From: Bacteroidales bacterium
GTDB lineage: Bacteria > Bacteroidota > Bacteroidia > Bacteroidales > BM520
DNA length: 64,000 nucleotides
Reading direction: 5' to 3'
NCBI GenBank assembly: GCA_016285515.1
Contig: JAEEQW010000002.1
Span: forward strand, 1 to 64,000
Part shown: in pieces, positions 43,073-51,525 of the stretch
How positions within the stretch are numbered: position 1 is the first letter of the stretch
Layout: every line of letters starts with the position of its first letter
Notes under the pieces: generated by a model
Told to the model about the DNA's origin: nothing
The model's database searches: none
What the model saw: only the letters and a program-made list of their open reading frames with translations
Translations under genes and position numbers: made by a program

Positions 43073-44095
43073 TTATTTGTCGTTACGCCATACACCGTAA
43101 CCATCATCGGTGGAATAAATTATATAAGCCGTCATCTCCGGGTGACGGCTTAATATTTTTTTAGCCTCATCCAAACCGACAACCATGAAAGTAGTAGCCC
43201 AAGCGTCAGCGTATGCCGGATCATCGTGAATGACCGTAGCGCTCAACACTCCGTTGTCGGCAGGATAGCCTGTCCGCGGATCAATAGTATGCGAATAACG
43301 TTTGCCGTCAAGGATGTAATATTTGCGGTAATTGCCAGAAGTCACCACCGATTTGTCGGTTATTTCAATAACCTCGTTGAAATTTCGTGTGCTTTCAGAA
43401 GAATCAGCAGGCTGTTCTATGCCAACACGCCACATCCTGCCGGAAGCATTCTTTCCCTTGGCATAGACCTCACCACCAATTTCAACCAAATAATTGTCAA
43501 TACATTTAGAATCAAGGAATCTACAAACGACACCAACCGAATACCCTTGAGCTATTGCATTGAAATTCAGTCTCATGCCAGGTTGGGCAAAATCGACTCT
43601 CCCTGTAACAGTATCATAACTCACCTTATCAAATCCGATTACATCAAGCAGTTTTCTCACTTCCTCATCCTGTTCCTGAGGATTTGCCACTTTCGTCATA
43701 AAGTCCGAATTGCCGGAACCAAATCCCCAGAAATCGAACAGCGGGGCACCTGACACATCAAAAGCTCCACCCGTTTCATGATACATATAATCGGAAAGTC
43801 TGAGATTATCCAACAAATATTTATCAGCCACTGCAGTAGTATCACCTGAATTGATGCGTGACACCAACGACTTAGGATTATAGACTGACATTGACATATC
43901 AAAGTCACTCAAAATGCTGTCTATTTCGGCTTTATAATTGGTGGCATCAGGAGTGTAATATATTATAGAATAATAAGTTCCCTGAGCCCTGCCTTTTAGT
44001 TCGACACGTTTGGGGCTATGTCCGCAAGAAGTGAAAACGGATGCAATCAGGACAGCCAACGCCAATTGGGCCAATGAATTACGTTTGATACACAT
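43073..44095 (-). CDS. apbE: FAD:protein FMN transferase ApbE (lipoprotein)
   Basis: 340 residues. Lipobox VFTSC with C24. ApbE domain: GRAQGTYYSIIYY, FDVSGAPLFDFWGFG, LNFNAIAQGYSVG, VEIGGEVYAKGKN, RYSHTIDPRTGYPA and AYADAWATTFMVVG. It attaches FMN covalently to Thr of target proteins such as NqrB/C or RnfG/D at the outer face of the inner membrane. No such target is in the window, though rseC at 3607 belongs to the same electron-transport context. Confidence 0.9.
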   Translation of the reverse strand: MCIKRNSLAQLALAVLIASVFTSCGHSPKRVELKGRAQGTYYSIIYYTPDATNYKAEIDSILSDFDMSMSVYNPKSLVSRINSGDTTAVADKYLLDNLRLSDYMYHETGGAFDVSGAPLFDFWGFGSGNSDFMTKVANPQEQDEEVRKLLDVIGFDKVSYDTVTGRVDFAQPGMRLNFNAIAQGYSVGVVCRFLDSKCIDNYLVEIGGEVYAKGKNASGRMWRVGIEQPADSSESTRNFNEVIEITDKSVVTSGNYRKYYILDGKRYSHTIDPRTGYPADNGVLSATVIHDDPAYADAWATTFMVVGLDEAKKILSRHPEMTAYIIYSTDDGYGVWRNDK

Positions 44096-44123
44096 TGATT
44101 GAGACCATTAATAATATTCTATG

Positions 44124-44154
44124 CAAAAATATACATTTCCCTTGTCTTTACAAA
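44124..44154 (-). promoter_or_regulatory. Promoter of apbE
   Basis: Minus strand: TTTG (44154-44151), 19 bases, TATTTTTG (44131-44124), 28 bases before the ATG. A full match to the Bacteroidota consensus. Confidence 0.7.
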
Positions 44155-44236
44155 CAAACGAAAACACAAAAACTCAGACGGCAACAAAAAAACAAAAAAA
44201 GTGGATTATTAATAAAAGAAAAAGAGAAAAAAAGAT

Positions 44237-44244
44237 TATTTTTG
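44237..44244 (+). promoter_or_regulatory. -7 element of the peptide transporter gene
   Basis: TATTTTTG (44237-44244) matches TAnnTTTG, 54 bases before the ATG, in an A-rich divergent region. No clear -33. Confidence 0.5.
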
Positions 44245-44298
44245 CAGATAAGAGTTGATTTTATAACTAAAATATAACAAATAACAAATCAAAACATC

Positions 44299-45942
44299 AT
44301 GACAACTCTAAATTGGGTAATGCTTATTGTCGCTATAATAGTTATAGTGGCAGTAATTCTCTATGTCAGAGAGGCTAAAAACGGGCATCCTAAAGGGCTT
44401 ATTGCAGCTGCATTAAGCAACATGGGAGAGCGTTTCGGCTACTACATCATGAATGCTGTACTGGTACTGTTCATCTGTTCGAAATTTGGTATTCCGGACC
44501 ATGTGGCAGGTATCATTTACAGTATTTTTTATTTCTCCATCTACGTGTTAAGTCTGCCGGGAGGTATCATTGCCGACCGTTTGCAGAACTACAAAGGCAC
44601 GATTCAAGCCGGTCTGCTTACGATGGCAGCCGGTTACATCATTCTGTCCATCCCAATCATGGCAACAAGCGGAAGCAAGGGATGGATACTTGGTTTGACA
44701 TGTTTTGCTTTATTTGTAATCGCATTTGGTAACGGTCTTTTCAAAGGCAACCTTCAGGCAATTGTAGGACAGCTTTATGACAATTTTGAAGCTGAAGCAG
44801 CAAAGAAGGGTCCTGAAGCCCTCAAGGCAGCACAGGCAAAACGTGATCCGGGATTTCAGATTTTCTATGTATTCATCAACATAGGCGGTGTTGTAGCACC
44901 ATTTATCGCTCCGGTACTGCGTCAGTGGTGGCTCGGTGTTAAGGGGATGACATACAATGCAGGTCTTCCTGCACTCTGTCATCAGTTCCTTGATGGTACA
45001 ATAAACGCAACTCCACAGGCAATGGACAACCTCAACACATTGATGGCTCAATGCAATCCAAGTGGAATGTCAGACATGGCTACTGCATGTACAAATTATC
45101 TGACAACATTCAACACAGGTGTCCATTTCTCATTTATCGCATCGGTTTGCGCAATGCTCATTTCATTCATCATCTTTGTCAGCACAAAGAATGTGATGCC
45201 TGATCCTGTAAAGAAGGCTGCTGCAAAAGATGTGGCAGTTACATACACAGCAGCTGAAAAAGCAGCTATGGCAAAGGATATCAAACAGCGTATGGCAGGT
45301 CTGTATGCAGTTCTCGGCGTTTGCGTGTTCTTCTGGATGTCATTCCACCAGAACGGTGAATCACTGTCATTCTTTGCACGTGACTTCGTCAACTCCGAAG
45401 CAATAGCACCGGAAATCTGGCAATGTGTCAATCCATGCCTCGTCATTCTTCTGACACCATTAATCATGTGGATATTCGGGACAAAGAGAGGCAGCAAGAT
45501 TTCAACACCTCGCAAGATAGCCCTCGGCATGGGAATCACAGCATGTGCATATCTGTTCCTTACTGTTCTCAGTTCCATCCACGGTTATCCTTCAGGGGAT
45601 TCATTCCGCGCCCTCAGCACTGCAGAGCAAACTGCAATGAAGACAGGACCATGGGTAATGCTCGTGGTGTATTTCTTCCTCACAGTTGCAGAATTATTCA
45701 TTTCCCCATTGGGACTTTCATTTGTATCAAAGATTGCTCCAAAGCACATTCAGGGTATTTGCCAAGGATTGTGGCTCAGTGCCACGGCAATAGGCAACCT
45801 GCTCATCATGCTGGGACCTATCTTCTACAACAAGTTACCACAACTGTGGCAATGCTGGGCTGTATTCTTGGTCATCTGCGTAATAGCCATGTGTATCATG
45901 TTCGGTATGGTCAGATGGCTCGAAAAGGTTACTAACCAATAA
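44299..45942 (+). CDS. POT/PTR family proton-dependent oligopeptide transporter
   Basis: 547 residues with about 12-14 hydrophobic helices. POT hallmarks: NMGERFGYYIMNAVLVLF in the first helices, GGIIADRLQNYKG, GNGLFKGNLQAIVGQLY, the PTR2 signature region FQIFYVFINIGGVVAPFIAP, and FWMSFHQNGESLSFFA. It should import di- and tripeptides with protons. An extra loop at about 165-190 and a soluble insertion at about 225-275 lengthen it. In a protease-rich asaccharolytic or proteolytic cell it would take up peptide products; that link is inference. Confidence 0.87.
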   Translation: MTTLNWVMLIVAIIVIVAVILYVREAKNGHPKGLIAAALSNMGERFGYYIMNAVLVLFICSKFGIPDHVAGIIYSIFYFSIYVLSLPGGIIADRLQNYKGTIQAGLLTMAAGYIILSIPIMATSGSKGWILGLTCFALFVIAFGNGLFKGNLQAIVGQLYDNFEAEAAKKGPEALKAAQAKRDPGFQIFYVFINIGGVVAPFIAPVLRQWWLGVKGMTYNAGLPALCHQFLDGTINATPQAMDNLNTLMAQCNPSGMSDMATACTNYLTTFNTGVHFSFIASVCAMLISFIIFVSTKNVMPDPVKKAAAKDVAVTYTAAEKAAMAKDIKQRMAGLYAVLGVCVFFWMSFHQNGESLSFFARDFVNSEAIAPEIWQCVNPCLVILLTPLIMWIFGTKRGSKISTPRKIALGMGITACAYLFLTVLSSIHGYPSGDSFRALSTAEQTAMKTGPWVMLVVYFFLTVAELFISPLGLSFVSKIAPKHIQGICQGLWLSATAIGNLLIMLGPIFYNKLPQLWQCWAVFLVICVIAMCIMFGMVRWLEKVTNQ

Positions 45943-45953
45943 AAACCAAACAC

Positions 45954-46883
45954 TTGCACTATTGTTCTTATCCCGATTATTTACGTAATCTTTTAGGAGA
46001 ACGAGTGCAAAAGCTATCTATCAACGCCGGATTTACCTGTCCAAACCGTGACGGTACTTCCGGTGTTGGTGGATGTAGCTTCTGCAACGGACTGGCTTTC
46101 AATCCCGCCTACTGCAACAACAAAACCTCAATAACACAACAGATTGATGACGGGATAGCATTCCATAAAAACCGCTCGCACAAAAACAATTCCAACACAA
46201 AGTATCTCGCCTACTTTCAAACTTTTTCAAACACTTATCAGCACATTGACAACCTGAAAAAAATCTATTCGGAGGCACTTAGCCATCCTGACATAACAGG
46301 AATCATCATTGCCACGCGACCCGACTGCATCGATAACGAAAAACTCGACTACCTGCAACAACTGTCTGAATCCTACTTCGTTAAGATAGAATACGGAATA
46401 GAATCAACCTATAATTCAACACTGCAAAAGATAAACAGAGGCCATGACTTCGAAACCACTGCCACAGCCTTTGAAGAAACAGCAAAACGTAATATTCATT
46501 CGGGCGGACATCTGATATTCGGACTTCCGGGAGAAACGCCCGAAATGATGACAGATGAGGCCAAGGTAATTTCCGCCCTGCCAATAGAATCCATCAAACT
46601 TCACCAACTGCAGATAATGCGTGGGACCAGATTGGCTGACGAATACAAATCAAATCCCGATATTGTCCACCTGTTCAGCCTTAACGAATACATCGACACT
46701 GTAACCAAATTCATAGAACGGCTTCGACCCGACATAGCCATAGAGCGTATCGCCAGCGAAGTGCCGCAAAGGTTTCTCGCTGTTCCATCGCAATGGGGGT
46801 TCATAAAATATGACACCGTTCTGCAGAAATTCGAAAAACACCTTGCCGACACAGGGTCATTCCAAGGAAAACACTTCAACTGA
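45954..46883 (+). CDS. Radical SAM protein, TIGR01212/YhcC family
   Basis: 309 residues. It seems to start at the TTG at 45954, because no in-frame ATG lies nearby and the family motif begins within 20 residues. Motif ERVQKLSINAGFTCPNRDG followed by GGCSFC supplies the iron-sulfur cysteines (C-x11-C-x2-C rather than the classic CxxxCxxC). Also YFQTFSNTY, IIIATRPDCI and SGGHLIFGLPGE. The family's reaction is not firmly established. It is 11 bases after the transporter and 6 bases before yjjG-like, so it is part of a run. Confidence 0.82.
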   Translation: MHYCSYPDYLRNLLGERVQKLSINAGFTCPNRDGTSGVGGCSFCNGLAFNPAYCNNKTSITQQIDDGIAFHKNRSHKNNSNTKYLAYFQTFSNTYQHIDNLKKIYSEALSHPDITGIIIATRPDCIDNEKLDYLQQLSESYFVKIEYGIESTYNSTLQKINRGHDFETTATAFEETAKRNIHSGGHLIFGLPGETPEMMTDEAKVISALPIESIKLHQLQIMRGTRLADEYKSNPDIVHLFSLNEYIDTVTKFIERLRPDIAIERIASEVPQRFLAVPSQWGFIKYDTVLQKFEKHLADTGSFQGKHFN

Positions 46884-46889
46884 CCTGCC

Positions 46890-47600
46890 ATGAAATACGC
46901 CACCTTATTCTTTGATCTCGACAATACGATATGGAACTTCAGCGAAAGTTCCGAGCTCGCGATAGCTGACATCTACAACATCTACAATATCAAAGAATTA
47001 TGCGGCTGCTCTTACCAACGGTTTCATGACATTTACGAAAAAAACAACACGCTGGCATGGGACAAATTCGAACTGGGACTGACATCCATTTCAGAACTGA
47101 AAATTTCACGTTTCAAAAACACTTTCCACGAACTTGGCCTCGAAATCGATGATAATAAAAGTCTTGAAATCAACGATCGGTACCTTGAAATTCTGCCTAC
47201 CAAGGCCATTACTTTTCCCGAAACTCACGAAGTGCTCGAAAAACTGAAAAATCGCTTCAAAATGCACATCCTGTCGAATGGATTTCAGAAAACGCAAATC
47301 AAAAAGCTCAAATTATCAGGACTTTACGACTATTTCGACAAGATAATCACCTCCGAAAATGCCAATGTTCAGAAACCGAATCCAGGCATCATAGAATTTG
47401 CCCTCAATCTGACAAACTCCAAGCCGTTTGAAAGCGTCTATATCGGCGACAATTTCAACAATGATGTCGTTTGCGCCTTCAATGCAGGCATTGACAGCAT
47501 TTGGGTAAACAGAAAAATGCAGCCGGTTCCCGACAGCTATGCACGACCGACGTATATTATCAGTTCACTTACCGAACTTATGTCCATATTAGAACCATGA
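46890..47600 (+). CDS. HAD-family nucleotidase, YjjG-like
   Basis: 236 residues. HAD motif I FFDLDNTIW (D9, D11), motif II HILSNGF, motif III Lys in NVQKPNPGI, motif IV YIGDNFNNDV. The pattern DLDNTIWNFSESSELAI is that of YjjG, a 5'-nucleotidase acting on non-canonical pyrimidine nucleotides (house-cleaning). The substrate is inferred. Its stop overlaps the next start by 4 bases (ATGA), pairing it with a nucleoside kinase. Confidence 0.82.
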   Translation: MKYATLFFDLDNTIWNFSESSELAIADIYNIYNIKELCGCSYQRFHDIYEKNNTLAWDKFELGLTSISELKISRFKNTFHELGLEIDDNKSLEINDRYLEILPTKAITFPETHEVLEKLKNRFKMHILSNGFQKTQIKKLKLSGLYDYFDKIITSENANVQKPNPGIIEFALNLTNSKPFESVYIGDNFNNDVVCAFNAGIDSIWVNRKMQPVPDSYARPTYIISSLTELMSILEP

Positions 47601-49267
47601 TACAGATTTATTGCAAAAATACCAAGACAACCAAGAATTTCACCGAAGGCACCTCTCTGCAGGAGATGCTCCCCCATTTCACGTTTGACCAGCCATTTCA
47701 AATTATCTCCGCCAAGGTCAACAACGTGTCTCAGGGACTTAAATTCCGCGTTTTCACCAATAAGGACGTGGAGTTTCTTGATGCACGCGAGGCAAGCGGT
47801 CTGCGAGTCTATTGCAGGTCGCTGTGTTTCCTTCTCTACAAAGCTGCAAACGACATCTTCCCCAACTGCAGACTCTTCGTTGAACTACAAATATCAGGAG
47901 GATTATTTTGTAATCTTCACAAGGCTGATGGCAGTCCCCTGACCAAACAGGACATCAAAAAACTGAGCAGCCGTATGACTGAAATAGTCAACAAGGACAT
48001 GGTTTTCCACCGTTATCAGGTTCAGAGAGAAGAAGCCTTGAGGATATTTCGTGACAGAGGTTATGATGACAAGGTCAAGTTGTTGGAAACCAGCGGACAA
48101 GTATATACCGATTACTACACTTTGGGTGATACGGTAGATTACTACTACGGACGTCTTGTTCCATCAGCAAACTATCTGAAAGTATGGAAATTGCAACCAT
48201 TTCACAATGGATTTCTGCTCCGCATCCCCGACAAGCATAACCCCAACCGACTATCACCCTTCATCAGACAGCCAAAGGGTTTCTCTATGTTTACAGAGAA
48301 TCTGCGATGGAATATCATCATGGGGCTGAACACTGTTGGGGATGTTAATCACTCTTGTCAGGCAGGTCATGCAAGGGAGCTGATACAGGTTGCTGAAGCC
48401 TTGCAGGAAAAGAAGATAGTTCAGATAGCCGAATCCATCGACAGACGGTTCCACTCCGAAAAGCCTGTAAGACTGGTTCTGATTACAGGCCCGAGCAGCA
48501 GCGGCAAGACGACATTCTGCCGCCGCCTCAGCATACAGCTTAAAGCCTGCGGTTTACGACCGCTGTCGTTATCCACCGATGACTATTTCGTCAACAGAGT
48601 GGAAACCCCACGTCTGCCGAATGGCCAATACGATTTCGACAATTTCGACACCGTGGACCACGAGAAATTACAGGAGGACCTGGTTGCACTGATGCACGGA
48701 GCAACCGTTGAAGTTCCGGAATACAACTTCACAACCGGAAAGCGTGAATACAACGGAAAGCGACTCAACATAGAAGGAAGCACTGTCATTCTGCTTGAAG
48801 GTCTTCACGCCCTAAACCCTGAACTCACATCAAAAATTCCGGATGAATACAAATACAGAATATTCATCAACACACTGACAAACAACGCATTGGACAATCA
48901 TAACTGGATACCAACAAGTGACAACCGACTATTGAGACGTATTGTCCGCGACTACAATAACAATTCGTTTACAGCAACAGAAACGATAAGACAATGGCCA
49001 AGTGTACTTGACGCTGAAGAAAAGTGGATATATCCATACATGGAGAATGCCGATGCCATGTTCAACTCCGCATATCTGCTTGAATTTGCAGTATTGCGTT
49101 CTCACGCCGAACCGATTCTGGCAACAGTTCCGCAGAATTGTCCGGAATACAGCGAAGCACACCGACTATTAACATTCATACATTATTTCACAGCCGTCTC
49201 AGACAAAGAAATACCATCAACATCGTTGCTCAGGGAATTTCTTGGCGGAAGCAGTTTCAATATTTAA
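47597..49267 (+). CDS. Nucleoside (uridine) kinase with TGS and ThrRS-like N-terminal domains
   Basis: 556 residues from the ATG at 47597. The N-terminal ~65 residues are TGS-like (IYCKNTKTTKNFTEGTSLQEM); about 90-240 resembles the editing/SAD region of threonyl-tRNA synthetase; about 290-500 is a uridine kinase-type P-loop domain (ITGPSSSGKTTFCRRL, K304; STDDYFVNR; LLEGLHALN). Such three-domain proteins are common in Bacteroidota and Firmicutes and are annotated as nucleoside kinases. The N-terminal domains' role is unknown. Translationally coupled to the YjjG-like gene. Confidence 0.87.
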   Translation: MIQIYCKNTKTTKNFTEGTSLQEMLPHFTFDQPFQIISAKVNNVSQGLKFRVFTNKDVEFLDAREASGLRVYCRSLCFLLYKAANDIFPNCRLFVELQISGGLFCNLHKADGSPLTKQDIKKLSSRMTEIVNKDMVFHRYQVQREEALRIFRDRGYDDKVKLLETSGQVYTDYYTLGDTVDYYYGRLVPSANYLKVWKLQPFHNGFLLRIPDKHNPNRLSPFIRQPKGFSMFTENLRWNIIMGLNTVGDVNHSCQAGHARELIQVAEALQEKKIVQIAESIDRRFHSEKPVRLVLITGPSSSGKTTFCRRLSIQLKACGLRPLSLSTDDYFVNRVETPRLPNGQYDFDNFDTVDHEKLQEDLVALMHGATVEVPEYNFTTGKREYNGKRLNIEGSTVILLEGLHALNPELTSKIPDEYKYRIFINTLTNNALDNHNWIPTSDNRLLRRIVRDYNNNSFTATETIRQWPSVLDAEEKWIYPYMENADAMFNSAYLLEFAVLRSHAEPILATVPQNCPEYSEAHRLLTFIHYFTAVSDKEIPSTSLLREFLGGSSFNI

Positions 49268-49278
49268 CAAACCACATC

Positions 49279-51525
49279 ATGGAAGGAAATCTGGAATTAG
49301 TTTACGACCTCGCCGTAATATTCATCACAGCAGGCATCACAACGCTGATATTCAAAATCCTAAAGCAGCCTCTCATTTTGGGATATATAGTTGCCGGTTT
49401 GCTTGTGGGCCCTCACCTCGGTTTGTTCCCTCATGCAATCGGAGCTGAATCCGTGGAACAATGGTCAGAGATAGGCATAATATTCCTGCTCTTCGGGCTT
49501 GGGTTGGAATTCAGTTTCAAAAAACTTCTCAACGTGGGAAGCAGCGCACTGATAACCGCAGGAACCATCTTTATCGGAATGTTCGTCACAAGCATAGGAT
49601 TGGGCAAGCTGATAGGCTGGACCAACATGGAATGTATTTTTCTCGGAGGCATGCTGTCTATGTCTTCCACCACAATCATCATCAAGGCATTTGACGACCT
49701 CGGCATGAAAAAACTGCCGTTCACGGAAGTCGTCTTCGGAACGCTGGTTGTGGAAGACCTGCTCGCTGTCATCCTGATGGTCCTGTTGTCAACGATGGCA
49801 GTAAGTCAGAAATTTGCCGGCGGAGAAATGTTGTGGGCGTTACTTAAACTGTTGTTTTTCATCGTACTTTGGTTTTTGGTCGGGATGTTTGTCATTCCGT
49901 TATTACTCAAATGGGGACGAAAATTCTTCAATGATGAGATGCTGACGGTGTTGTCGATAGGACTGTGTTTCGGTATGGCAATTATTGCGAACTCTGTGGG
50001 ATTTTCATCTGCACTCGGAGCTTTCATCATGGGTTCAATGTTATCGGAAACCATTGAAGGTGAACGTATTGAGAGACTGACAAGCAGCATTAAGGACTTG
50101 TTTGGAGCGGTATTTTTCATTTCAGTAGGTATGCTCGTTGATCCACAGATAATAATCGAATTCTGGAAGCCAATCCTCATACTGATACTGGTTGTATTGA
50201 CCATACTTCCATTTTTTGCCACTACGGGTGTGCTGCTTTCTGGCAAAGGATTGCATTCGGCAATACGAGCAGGCTTCAGCTTTGCTCAAATCGGTGAATT
50301 TGCATTCATCATAGCCTCACTCGGCTCATCACTCGGCGTCATCTCCCATTTTATTTATCCGGTTATAGTTTCTGTATCGGTAATCACCACATTCACAACC
50401 CCTTACTATATGAAAATGGCAGAACCGCTCAGTATCTGGCTGTCGAAAAAGCTACCACAGAACATTTTAAGCCGCCTCACACCTGCTGCCAGCACAAACA
50501 AGACTCCAGCAAAGAAAAGCGAATGGAAGCAACTTCTTACGATGTATGGCATACGTATCGTCACATATTCGGTACTTCTGATTGCAATATACATAGTATC
50601 AGACATTTATCTCAGGAACTTTATTACAGAACATCTTACCGCAGCTAACAAGCTGACAATAGATTTTATATGTGCGGGCATAACCCTCGCTGTCATGTCG
50701 CCTTTCATAATTGGACTGATAATGTCAACAGGCAAGCAACAGGAACTGTTCCAGACATTGTGGAACAACGACCAGCCCAACAAAGGCATTCTCGTTGCTC
50801 TCATACTGCTGAGGATATTTATTGCCGTGACATTCGTTCTGAGCGTCATTTTCCATTATTTCCATCTGTCATGGTGGATAATTCTTCTGCTCATAATCGG
50901 CATCAGCACATTACTGATTCTGGCGCGCAAAAACATCCAAAAGATGAACAGAATGGAACAGCGTTTTCTTGAAAATTTGAGCGAAAAAGAGAAATATGAA
51001 AGAATGCAGAAACCTATGACTTCTTCCATAAAAGACAAACTTGAAGGCTATGATATTCATATTGAACAGGTTACAGTATCACAGAATTCAATGCACATGG
51101 GCAAGCAGCTTAAAGATATTCCTATCAGAAGCAAATACGGGGTCAACATTATCAAGATAACCCGAGGCAACAAAATTATCAACATACCATCGGCTAACGA
51201 CTATCTTTATCCTGGCGACCAAATATTAGTAGTTGGGACAGAAAATCAGATAAAATCATTCATGAGCGCTTTGGAGGCTTCCAAAGAAGAGGAGACACCA
51301 CGCAACAAAGACGCAACTAAAGTACAGCAGGCGGTATTAACTGCGGATTCTCTGCTGACCAACAAGTCGCTGAAGATGGTTGACATGCGCAACTCAGGCT
51401 GTATGCTGATAGGTATAGAGCGTGGCGGTGAAGCTTTCATGAATCCAAGTCCGGATTTCATCATGATAGAAGGCGACACCGTGTGGATTATCGGTGAAGA
51501 GAATGCGGTGAAATCGTACGTATAA
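49279..51525 (+). CDS. CPA2-family cation:proton antiporter with two TrkA-C (RCK_C) domains
   Basis: 748 residues from the ATG at 49279. Residues about 5-385: Na+/H+ exchanger fold (KQPLILGYIVAGLLVGPHLG, FLLFGLGLEFSFKKL, MSSTTIIIKAF, GAFIMGSMLSE). Residues about 420-575: further helices not found in KefB/KefC. Residues about 605-680 and 700-748: two RCK_C-type domains ending DQILVVGT and DTVWIIGEE. There is no nucleotide-binding TrkA-N domain. It probably exports K+ or Na+ in exchange for protons. RCK_C domains bind c-di-AMP in some K+ transporters such as CpaA; whether these do is untested. It ends exactly where the convergent S9 peptidase gene ends. Confidence 0.85.
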   Translation: MEGNLELVYDLAVIFITAGITTLIFKILKQPLILGYIVAGLLVGPHLGLFPHAIGAESVEQWSEIGIIFLLFGLGLEFSFKKLLNVGSSALITAGTIFIGMFVTSIGLGKLIGWTNMECIFLGGMLSMSSTTIIIKAFDDLGMKKLPFTEVVFGTLVVEDLLAVILMVLLSTMAVSQKFAGGEMLWALLKLLFFIVLWFLVGMFVIPLLLKWGRKFFNDEMLTVLSIGLCFGMAIIANSVGFSSALGAFIMGSMLSETIEGERIERLTSSIKDLFGAVFFISVGMLVDPQIIIEFWKPILILILVVLTILPFFATTGVLLSGKGLHSAIRAGFSFAQIGEFAFIIASLGSSLGVISHFIYPVIVSVSVITTFTTPYYMKMAEPLSIWLSKKLPQNILSRLTPAASTNKTPAKKSEWKQLLTMYGIRIVTYSVLLIAIYIVSDIYLRNFITEHLTAANKLTIDFICAGITLAVMSPFIIGLIMSTGKQQELFQTLWNNDQPNKGILVALILLRIFIAVTFVLSVIFHYFHLSWWIILLLIIGISTLLILARKNIQKMNRMEQRFLENLSEKEKYERMQKPMTSSIKDKLEGYDIHIEQVTVSQNSMHMGKQLKDIPIRSKYGVNIIKITRGNKIINIPSANDYLYPGDQILVVGTENQIKSFMSALEASKEEETPRNKDATKVQQAVLTADSLLTNKSLKMVDMRNSGCMLIGIERGGEAFMNPSPDFIMIEGDTVWIIGEENAVKSYV

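Noticed and set aside
45423-45935. 170-codon open frame in a second frame of the transporter gene
   Set aside because: Overlaps conserved POT helices; His/Cys-rich composition typical of a shifted frame.
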